This document shows, piece after piece, positions 1 to 5,917 of a DNA stretch of 39,236 bases. The notes under the pieces were generated by a model, which made no database searches, had not been told where the DNA came from, and saw only the letters and a program-made list of their open reading frames with translations. The translations under genes were made by a program, and so were the position numbers. The DNA is from DATCZB01 sp035513215. GTDB lineage: Bacteria > Pseudomonadota > Gammaproteobacteria > Steroidobacterales > Rariloculaceae. Each line of letters begins with the position of its first letter. Positions within the stretch are counted from its first letter, which is position 1. The DNA is taken from the NCBI GenBank assembly GCA_035513215.1, contig DATKCK010000085.1:1-39236 (forward strand), in the 5' to 3' direction.

Positions 1-79
1 GACGGCAGGCCTCATCGTCAGGAAACCAATCCAGAAACTGATCCCAGGTCCGTGGGTAATCACGGCCTGCAACGGGCAT
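1..79 (-). CDS. IS1595-family transposase, N-terminal fragment
   Basis: From the ATG at 79 the minus strand encodes MPVAGRDYPRTWDQFLDWFP followed by DDEACR, then runs off the window edge. The pattern of an aromatic/acidic start, a W-x-x-F-x-x-W-F core and then an E-A-C-R motif is the typical beginning of IS1595/ISXO2-like transposases, which continue into a zinc ribbon and a DDE-type catalytic domain. Only 26 residues are visible, so whether the gene is intact is unknown. The family call rests on recognition of this short segment. Confidence 0.6.
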   Translation of the reverse strand, partial: MPVAGRDYPRTWDQFLDWFPDDEACR

Positions 80-139
80 CTTGGGTTCGTCCGGCACCAC
101 TACATCTTGTATGATGTGGAGCTAACTAGATACCCCTTA
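1..139 (-). mobile_element. End of an IS1595-type insertion sequence
   Basis: The first 79 bases encode the start of an IS1595-family transposase on the minus strand. About 50 bases upstream of its ATG the minus strand reads GGGGTATCTAGTTAG (about 136 to 122), a G-rich sequence that could be the terminal inverted repeat. The other end is outside the window, so the repeat and the target duplication cannot be confirmed. The insertion sits directly downstream of the internal virion gene. The outer border (about 139) is an estimate. Confidence 0.5.
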
Positions 140-189
140 TAGATTTCCTTATGTTGATGGTGGAAGTGGATGCACGCCGGAGCGCGCGA

Positions 190-669
190 TTAGGTGGCGT
201 CGTCGGTAACCCGGCGCGACGGGGTCTTAATCTGGAGACCTTGCGAGTGCCCGGCGTATCCCGCACCGGCGATCTGGAGTCCGGCGCCCAGGACGCTCGG
301 CCGATTGACGCCGGCGAGGCCGGAGCGGTACCGCGCGTCGCTCGCCCTGTCGGCGAAACGGGAGTCCTTCGCGAGGATGCCCAGGTCGAGGTCCTCTTGC
401 AGGTAGGTGTCGTAGAGCTGGTCCTCGAACGAGATACCGGACACGCCGGCCTCGCCGGCTGCCACGCGTAGACGCGCGCGTTCGGCTCGAGCTTGTTTGA
501 CTCGTTCGCCGGCACGCTCGTCGGCCTGGGCTTGAATCTCCTCTTGCTGGTGCTGTCGCTGGAGGGCGAGAGCATCGGTCTGTGCGCCGGCCTGCTGATA
601 CTGGCCGTACACGGCCGCAGTCGATGAAGCGACCATGAGCGCGGTTGAGAGTGACACGGGTTCGCACAT
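190..669 (-). CDS. T7 gp14-like internal virion protein
   Basis: A 159-aa protein starting MCEPVSL, followed by a small-residue hydrophobic stretch (about residues 7-25) and a long Q/E/A/R-rich helix (about 30-75) leading into the segment LRVAAGEAGVSGISFEDQL. The MCxP start, charged helix and AGVSG turn are characteristic of the T7 gp14 / internal virion protein B family of podoviruses, which helps form the ejection channel through the cell envelope. T7 gp14 is about 196 aa, so this copy is slightly short but has a natural start (SD GGAGAACGACC before the ATG) and stop. It is the only recognisable structural phage gene in the window. An IS begins about 50 bases downstream. Confidence 0.65.
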   Translation of the reverse strand: MCEPVSLSTALMVASSTAAVYGQYQQAGAQTDALALQRQHQQEEIQAQADERAGERVKQARAERARLRVAAGEAGVSGISFEDQLYDTYLQEDLDLGILAKDSRFADRASDARYRSGLAGVNRPSVLGAGLQIAGAGYAGHSQGLQIKTPSRRVTDDAT

Positions 670-705
670 GGTCGTTCTCCGTTGTTGGTGGTGGTGGGTG
701 GTGGG

Positions 706-1134
706 TTACTGCGCCGCGGATATGGCGGCTTCGAGGCGCTCCGTCAGGTGAGCACGGCGTTCTAGCAGCGCTCGGATTGCGGCGTTCGCCTTCGTGACAT
801 CGTCGTCTGCGGCGCGCGTACGGGGATCGTTTCTCCCCACGAACTCGAGCCAGTCGGTTGCCTTCTTGTGCTTGGCGCGGAGTTCCTCTTCGAAGGCGTG
901 AGAAGCTTGTAGCTGGCGCACGGCACCTTCAATCCTGGAGCGTCGCTCCATGGCGCCATACGCAGCGGCATGAAGGCCGCGGACTTCACGCAGCACGGCC
1001 GGCCGTGTCGGATCCTTCAGCTCGAGCGTGCTGTATTCCTCTTGGCGCCGGGCGGCTTGTTCGTTCAGGGCGTCGATCTGCTCGGCGAGCTTCGCCAGGG
1101 CGACGTCGACGTCGGGTGAGTTGTTGGTAGTCAT
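706..1134 (-). CDS. Coiled-coil phage protein, function unknown
   Basis: A 142-aa protein starting MTTNNSPDVD. It is almost entirely helical and charged, with heptad-like runs of A, L, E and R (about residues 12-60 and 65-140), which suggests a coiled coil. There are no cysteines, signal peptide or membrane segment. The start at 1134 is chosen because GAGGAG lies just upstream; longer upstream frames are shadow. It sits between a zinc-ribbon protein and the gp14-like gene. Position suggests a virion or assembly role, but nothing in the sequence proves this. Confidence 0.65.
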   Translation of the reverse strand: MTTNNSPDVDVALAKLAEQIDALNEQAARRQEEYSTLELKDPTRPAVLREVRGLHAAAYGAMERRSRIEGAVRQLQASHAFEEELRAKHKKATDWLEFVGRNDPRTRAADDDVTKANAAIRALLERRAHLTERLEAAISAAQ

Positions 1135-1141
1135 GATCTCC

Positions 1142-1525
1142 TCAATGTTGTGTGCGGTTCTTCCGGCGCCTCTTCGCGTCCTGAAGACGGCGACGACGCT
1201 TTTGGTAGTCGTAGTTGCGGTAGTAGACGAGCAGGCCCGACACGCGGGCGAACTCGCGCACCTCGGCGTCCGTCGCAGGGACGTACGGGGCTGCGACACG
1301 GAGCTTTCCAGCTTGTGACTTGCGGACGCAGCGGCGGCAGCGCGTGAACAATCCGTGCTTGGACGATTTCGAGGGCGAGAAGCATTCGACTGAGCGCACC
1401 TCGGCGCAGCCACGGCACCAGCGCAATCCCGCTTCGTGCAGTCGGTCATGGATCGGCGACGCGATCCGAGTGGATCGGCGATAGCGCGCGATGAGGGATA
1501 GCTCCTCGGGGCTCAGGACGTTCAT
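1142..1525 (-). CDS. Small zinc-ribbon protein (endonuclease VII/HNH-like N-terminal motif)
   Basis: A 127-aa basic protein starting MNVLSPEELS. Residues around 35-75 contain C-R-G-C, then about 20 residues with the pattern F-S-P-S-K-S-S-K-H-G-L, then C-R-R-C: two CxxC pairs separated by a polar loop. This is the zinc-ribbon arrangement common at the start of phage HNH or endonuclease VII-like proteins. The HNH or catalytic histidines themselves are not evident, and the C-terminus is a K/R-rich tail that could bind nucleic acid. The start overlaps the stop of the upstream gene as ATGA (1522-1525), indicating translational coupling. Confidence 0.65.
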   Translation of the reverse strand: MNVLSPEELSLIARYRRSTRIASPIHDRLHEAGLRWCRGCAEVRSVECFSPSKSSKHGLFTRCRRCVRKSQAGKLRVAAPYVPATDAEVREFARVSGLLVYYRNYDYQKRRRRLQDAKRRRKNRTQH

Positions 1526-1881
1526 GCGTCGTCGTCCTCCATGAGGGTCAACTCGAGGGGCGACGGCGCCGGCCGAGACATGAAGTGAAGGGCGATGAAC
1601 GCCGCTACGGCCGCGACGGCACCCAACTGCGCCACGAGGGCGACGTCGGCGACGCATGTGCGGTCGAGGGGCACGTTCGCCCACGGCTTGCACAGCGAGA
1701 GTGCGTACGCTCTGAAGGTCGCTGCCGCGGCGAGCCCGCCCCATCCGACGATGACGCCGCCGGCGCGGAGCAGTCGCGGGACACGCCCGCGTGTCGAGCG
1801 CACGTACAGGACGGCGGCGTACAGCATGACGGTAGTGATGAGGGCCGCGATGATGGCGGCGTTCACGAATTCGTCTGACAT
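1522..1881 (-). CDS. Small three-helix membrane protein (holin-like?)
   Basis: A 119-aa protein with three predicted membrane segments: about residues 7-27 (AAIIAALITTVMLYAAVLYV), 40-58 (GGVIVGWGGLAAAATF) and 80-100 (VALVAQLGAVAAVAAFIALHF). The C-terminal tail is acidic (LMEDDDA). GGAGGAGAGACC lies before the ATG at 1881. Size, topology and late-region position would fit a holin or another envelope-acting lysis protein, but no endolysin gene is visible beside it. The functional call is inference only. Confidence 0.65.
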   Translation of the reverse strand: MSDEFVNAAIIAALITTVMLYAAVLYVRSTRGRVPRLLRAGGVIVGWGGLAAAATFRAYALSLCKPWANVPLDRTCVADVALVAQLGAVAAVAAFIALHFMSRPAPSPLELTLMEDDDA

Positions 1882-1898
1882 TGGTCTCTCCTCCGTGT

Positions 1899-2288
1899 CT
1901 AATGCAGTGCCAGCAGTTGCTGGTCGCCTTCCTCGCCGGCCTCTACGGCGTCCTCCGCCCTGTATTGCATTGCATGCGAAGCGGCGAGCAGCAGCAGCGT
2001 GTCGTGATCGTCAGCCGCGTGCCACGCATCTGGGTCCGTGCCGTTCGCAGCGGCGTTGGCGCGTAGCAGGGGCAGAAGGGCCTCGAGCGCGGCCTTCTCC
2101 TCTTCGGTGTTCGGGCTCGGGCCGTTGCCGTCGGTCAACAGGAAGGCCGCCTGGGCCAGCACGAGGTAGTAGGCGGAAGCGCTGGCTAGGTCGTCGGCGG
2201 CGGGACCGTCGGGGAGCTGGTCGAGGGCTTCATCGGCGAGGTAGCGGGCGATGCAGCCCGGGCACATTGGTTTCGTCTCAGTAGTCAA
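1899..2288 (-). CDS. Acidic alanine-rich phage protein, probable TTG start
   Basis: Predicted 129-aa acidic protein beginning (TTG)-T-T-E-T-K-P-M-C-P-G-C. The TTG at 2288 is chosen because GAGGAG lies 6 bases upstream; an internal ATG at the MCPGC would give a slightly shorter protein. After the CPGC motif it is helical and rich in A, L, D and E, with no membrane segment. It is the first gene after the structured non-coding stretch at 2289-2711 and its terminator. I do not recognise a family. Confidence 0.55.
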   Translation of the reverse strand: MTTETKPMCPGCIARYLADEALDQLPDGPAADDLASASAYYLVLAQAAFLLTDGNGPSPNTEEEKAALEALLPLLRANAAANGTDPDAWHAADDHDTLLLLAASHAMQYRAEDAVEAGEEGDQQLLALH

Positions 2289-2404
2289 AGTTCTCTCCTC
2301 AAGGTGGTGCCGGGTGTTGACCGGCGGGGTTGTTGAAGTTGGTACAGCTGCTGCTGTCTCTGAGGTTGCATCCGCCGAAGGCGGGGACTGCTCAGGCTGG
2401 CTTA

Positions 2405-2422
2405 AAGCCCCGCACAGCGGGG
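2405..2422 (-). terminator. Rho-independent-like terminator
   Basis: On the minus strand a CCCCGC stem, a TGT loop and a GCGGGG stem are followed by CTTTAAG. The stem is strong and GC-only but the T tract is short (TTT). It lies between the helicase gene and the small late genes, so it could separate transcription units or act as a partial terminator. Confidence 0.55.
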
Positions 2423-2458
2423 TGACACGATAGAAGGAAGCAGTTGGCGGGCGGCCGT

Positions 2459-2711
2459 AGGTGAGACCGGCGGAGCCGCTATAGGAGGGGGGGGGTACGG
2501 GAGACCGCCGGGGACTCCTACGGGGATCCACTAACCTACGTCTTCACAGGTGTCCACGTGTAAGGAGTAGGCCAAAGAGTCCCCTAAAGCCCTCCTCGGG
2601 TCGCCTTCGCCGGAACGGCGGTGAAACCGAGGTCTAGTGTTTCTGCGGGTTCCAGGGCGTTATGAGGCTCACATGCTCTATGGTGTTATAGGACAAGTGA
2701 GCCCCATAACT
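2459..2711 (-). ncRNA. Stem-loop-rich untranslated region, candidate structured RNA
   Basis: No convincing ORF occupies this stretch. In minus-strand RNA it can form: a 14-bp stem directly after the helicase stop (2697-2710 with 2659-2672, including one G-U pair that would be an A-C mismatch on the other strand); a CCTCGG/CCGAGG stem enclosing a perfect CGCCG-TTC-CGGCG hairpin (about 2597-2631); GGGGACTC/GAGTCCCC (2577-2584 with 2510-2517) enclosing CCTAC/GTAGG; and CCGGCGG/CCGCCGG (2505-2511 with 2467-2473) whose loop holds a run of nine C. The one-strand-only wobble suggests function as minus-strand RNA, possibly a processing site or a structured leader. Folding was done by eye. Confidence 0.45.
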
Positions 2712-4658
2712 TCAGGTCTTCACGAGGGCAGCTCGCTTGGTCTGACCGGCGCCGGTCACCTCGTACCGGACCCCAAGGTCCGCCAAGGTCTTCCCAAGGT
2801 CGCTCGTTTCGGAGCACATCTTGGGAACCAGTCGCTTCCACGCGGCCGGCGACACGCCGAGTACCTGCTTCGCTTCCGTGGCCGAGTACCGGTCACCGGG
2901 GCTCATGGTCCTGGCCAGCGTCACAAGGGCGTCCTCATGCCTCGACCGCTTGATTGCTTTGGCGCCACCGTAGGCCCACGGCTCGGAGACGATCCCAGGC
3001 ATAAACTCCAGCAGCTTGTCGTGTACAGCCCTGCCGGTGCTGTTCTCCGGCAACAACACGTAGATTGAGCACGGCGGGCAGTTACCCTCCGCGTCGATCA
3101 CTCTGCGGGCGCAGATGCGGTTGACGGCCTGAATGGCCGACTTCGTTATCGTGCCAATCTCAATAGCCTGTTTCACGTCGGTGTAGGAGCCGTAGGCCCG
3201 CTTCGATGGGTCGTTCAACCAATCGTTACATTGGAACTCCGGCCGGAGTGCCATTGCCTTCGCCGGCGCGTCGGCCGGGTGGCGGTAGTCGAGCCCGAAG
3301 ATGACGACGGAGTCGAACTCGGCCCAGTCGTTGCGGCCGTCGATCTGGCCGTAGTGGGCCAGCGCGACCTCGAAGGACGTCTCGAATCCTCCGAGGTACG
3401 GGACTGCGTCCTTGTGGCAAACGATCAGTACCCGGCTCATCGGGTTCGTGTCGGCTCGGCGAACAGCTTCGGACTCGAGCGCGGCGTAGAGCTTCGGTGC
3501 TTCCGTCGCCACTCCTGGCCGCTCGCCCTTCCGGGCGTGGGTCAGCGAGGAGCGTCCGACGGCGTGACCGAAGGAGCACCTTAAGGTGGCATTGCCGTAC
3601 TGTCTACTCAGGACCGGAGCGTGCTTCAGCACGTCGAGCCCTTCGCGAGCCATCAGCTCGTACGTGGGATCCAAGTCGGCCGTCGCGTCGAGCACTACGC
3701 AGCCCTGTCGGTCGTCGGGGAGCACCCACGCGGCTGTGTTCAGTGTAACCACGCGTCCAGCTTTGTGATGCAGCAGGAACGAATGGTAGAAGGTGCGGAC
3801 GTCCGTTAGGACTCCGTCCCAGTAGTCGCGTTGTCTCTGTTCGCTGCCCTTCTCTACCCGCTTGCCGGGGATAAGGTAACGATAGCTGCGCATGAATGAT
3901 TGGAGGTCCTCGAGCTGGTCAACGCTGACCCCGTCGAGGCTCATCGTGTTGAGGTAGTCCCGGCGCTGCGAGGTCATGACGACGCGCTGTCCCTTCGTCG
4001 CTTCGGCGGGCAGCTTCTCAATCTCAGCGAGGGTGTCGGCGAGCTTCGTCAACGCTAGGTAGCCTTTCGGCCAGCGGTCTCGAGCTTCGCGCGGCACGTG
4101 TCCAATGAGACGGTCGACCACTTCCAGTTGCACGCGGGCAATGGCGAGTACATCGATAGCCTCGTCGATCACGACGAGACGACGCTTGCCGTCGGGCTGC
4201 GCCATGAACTTGTCCCACGCGTCGCTGTAACGGACCTTGCCGGCAAACGCGGCATGGCAGACGACGAGCACGGGGAACTTCTCGAGGTCCTCGAGCGCGA
4301 CATCAGGTGCCTCGCTGTGCTGCGCAATGGCAACCGCGCGGCCAGCGCGTTCGTTGATGTCACGCACGAACTCATCGGCTTGTCGGATCAATCGAACGAC
4401 GATCAGGATGCCGGGTGGGTTCGATCCCTTCGAGGTCTCCGCCGCGTACAGCTTGAGGCCTTCGGATTTACCGGCGCCGGTCTCTGGCGACAGGACATGC
4501 CAATCACCTTCGTACTCGGTCCCATGCTCGCGGATCTTGCGTGAGAAGGTCGAGAAGACTTGGCGCCATGATGCTCGGTTGGCGTCGGACGTGACGTTGC
4601 CGAGGGCGGTCCAGTGGTCGGACATGAGGTCGACTAGGGTGTCGATGCTCGGATACAT
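2712..4658 (-). CDS. SF2-type helicase-like P-loop ATPase of the element
   Basis: Predicted 648 aa. Walker A is SPETGAGKSEGL (GAGKS about residues 61-65), the DExx motif is LVVIDEAID (about 165-168), and a motif VI-like QAVNRICARR with arginine fingers is seen towards the C-terminal third, so both RecA-like lobes are likely present. The C-terminal 80 residues contain a winged-helix-like stretch (YSATEAKQVLGVSPAAWKRL). It is not the DnaB-type primase-helicase found in T7. It may be the element's replication or DNA-remodelling enzyme, but that is inference. The start at 4658 (MYPSIDTL) is chosen because GGAG lies 7 bases upstream; an upstream in-frame ATG gives 659 aa. Confidence 0.7.
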   Translation of the reverse strand: MYPSIDTLVDLMSDHWTALGNVTSDANRASWRQVFSTFSRKIREHGTEYEGDWHVLSPETGAGKSEGLKLYAAETSKGSNPPGILIVVRLIRQADEFVRDINERAGRAVAIAQHSEAPDVALEDLEKFPVLVVCHAAFAGKVRYSDAWDKFMAQPDGKRRLVVIDEAIDVLAIARVQLEVVDRLIGHVPREARDRWPKGYLALTKLADTLAEIEKLPAEATKGQRVVMTSQRRDYLNTMSLDGVSVDQLEDLQSFMRSYRYLIPGKRVEKGSEQRQRDYWDGVLTDVRTFYHSFLLHHKAGRVVTLNTAAWVLPDDRQGCVVLDATADLDPTYELMAREGLDVLKHAPVLSRQYGNATLRCSFGHAVGRSSLTHARKGERPGVATEAPKLYAALESEAVRRADTNPMSRVLIVCHKDAVPYLGGFETSFEVALAHYGQIDGRNDWAEFDSVVIFGLDYRHPADAPAKAMALRPEFQCNDWLNDPSKRAYGSYTDVKQAIEIGTITKSAIQAVNRICARRVIDAEGNCPPCSIYVLLPENSTGRAVHDKLLEFMPGIVSEPWAYGGAKAIKRSRHEDALVTLARTMSPGDRYSATEAKQVLGVSPAAWKRLVPKMCSETSDLGKTLADLGVRYEVTGAGQTKRAALVKT

Positions 4659-4672
4659 TTGGTTCTCCATAC

Positions 4673-4757
4673 AGCTGGGGAAGGGCTCCACTGGCCGGGC
4701 ACAGGTCGCCGTCGGCGCCGCCCCTCGGGACGGACACCGACGACTGGTTCCCCAGCT
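4673..4757. repeat. Inverted repeat flanking the intergenic gap
   Basis: AGCTGGGGAA (4673-4682) and TTCCCCAGCT (4748-4757) form a perfect 10-bp inverted repeat separated by 65 bases, just before the helicase start. In RNA this would bring the gap into one large hairpin next to the ribosome binding site, so it could be a processing site or translational control element. Seen directly; role unknown. Confidence 0.45.
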
Positions 4758-4769
4758 AAGGGAGCGTTC

Positions 4770-5168
4770 TTACAGGTAGATCGGATCGTTCGGCTCGACG
4801 CCCATGTCCTCGCTGTAGGGCACTTGCGTCAGCGCTGCGGCGACGTTGCCGCCGGGCAGCAGCGACTGCGCCGTGAAACGGACATAGCGGCTGTACGGAA
4901 GCTGCGCCGATAACGCAGTCAGGTCGTCGGCCTCGAATTCGGCGAAAGCGCCGGTCTCGATGTACGCCTCGATGGCAGCAGCCACCTCCGCGCCCTTCTG
5001 CTGTTGCTCGCTGCGCAGGGCCTTATAGGCGTCCTCACCCGTCCAGGGCGCGACGTTGGCCGGGTTATCCCAAAGCGCGCTCGGGTTGGCATCAACAAGG
5101 TCCTTCAGCAGTGCCGCCAAGGGCGCGGCGACGGCGGACCAGCGGTCGGTCATCTTCTCTTCGGTCAT
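4770..5168 (-). CDS. Small acidic phage protein, function unknown
   Basis: A 132-aa acidic protein starting MTEEKMTDRWSAV and ending NDPIYL. It is mostly helical with no cysteine, signal or membrane segment. GAGGAGAGACC precedes the ATG at 5168. It lies between the 164-aa gene and the helicase-like gene and is transcribed with them. I do not recognise a family; single-strand binding or polymerase-modifying proteins of T7-like phages occupy comparable positions, but no motif supports either. Confidence 0.6.
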   Translation of the reverse strand: MTEEKMTDRWSAVAAPLAALLKDLVDANPSALWDNPANVAPWTGEDAYKALRSEQQQKGAEVAAAIEAYIETGAFAEFEADDLTALSAQLPYSRYVRFTAQSLLPGGNVAAALTQVPYSEDMGVEPNDPIYL

Positions 5169-5278
5169 CGTAGGTCTCTCCTCTTGGTGAATGAATCAGG
5201 CGGCGAAGTCCGGCGCCGCCGCCGCTCCAACTTGGAGACGACGGCAGCGAGGACCTCCACCACCTTTGCAAGGAAGGT

Positions 5279-5773
5279 CTAAGACTTGAGGGCCGCCTTC
5301 GTCGCCGCCGCGCGGGCGAACACGGGTAACACCTTGTCCAGCCCATCACGCTCGATGCGTTGGCTCACGATTTCGGCGGCTTCCTTGTTCGTCAGTCGGA
5401 TTCCGTGACGGGCCTGGGCGCGACATTCGGCCAGGATGGCCCCGCGGAACTGGTCCTCATACAGGCCGTTCAGCTGCACGTCCCAGTTCACGCCGGGCTT
5501 TGGGTCGAGGTTCGACGGATTGCCCGCCGGCTCGGCGTTACGCGCCTTTTGGTACTCGAGCGAGGCCTTGGCGGCTTCAGCTTCCCGAACCAGCGCAGGA
5601 TCCGGCGAGCCGTTCGCGGCCGCGATGTTTTTCTCGAGGAACTCGAGGCGCGTGGCGAGGCGATTCACCTCTATCTCGCCCTGGCTGGTGCCCCGGGCGG
5701 ACTCGGCGGCGTCGGCTTCGGTCTCGAGCGCCGACAGGGTGGCGCGGGGAATGGACAGCGATGGCGATGGCAT
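5279..5773 (-). CDS. Phage protein with N-terminal coiled coil, function unknown
   Basis: A 164-aa protein starting MPSPSLSIPRATLSALETEA. The first half (about residues 12-75) is a charged helix likely to be a coiled coil; the second half holds GLYEDQFRGAILAECRAQAR and an ending rich in K and A. CAGGAGAAGACCC lies before the ATG at 5773, so longer upstream frames are rejected. It is the first gene after the RNA polymerase. I do not recognise a family. Confidence 0.6.
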   Translation of the reverse strand: MPSPSLSIPRATLSALETEADAAESARGTSQGEIEVNRLATRLEFLEKNIAAANGSPDPALVREAEAAKASLEYQKARNAEPAGNPSNLDPKPGVNWDVQLNGLYEDQFRGAILAECRAQARHGIRLTNKEAAEIVSQRIERDGLDKVLPVFARAAATKAALKS

Positions 5774-5821
5774 AGGGTCTTCTCCTGTTGATGGGTGGTG
5801 GAAGCAGGTGCTTCCTGAGTG

Positions 5822-5840
5822 GCCCCTGATTACCAGGGGC
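5822..5840. other. Short GC-rich hairpin downstream of the RNA polymerase gene
   Basis: GCCCCTG (5822-5828), a five-base loop and CAGGGGC (5834-5840) form a perfect 7-bp hairpin in the gap between the RNA polymerase stop and the next start. There is no T tract on the minus strand, so an intrinsic terminator is unlikely. An RNA processing site is possible. Confidence 0.35.
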
Positions 5841-5917
5841 TTCATAATGGGCGACTTCAATCGGACCCCAGCAACGGCGCGGGCTCCAGGGTGCACCAAA
5901 ATGGGGCAGAAGGGCCC

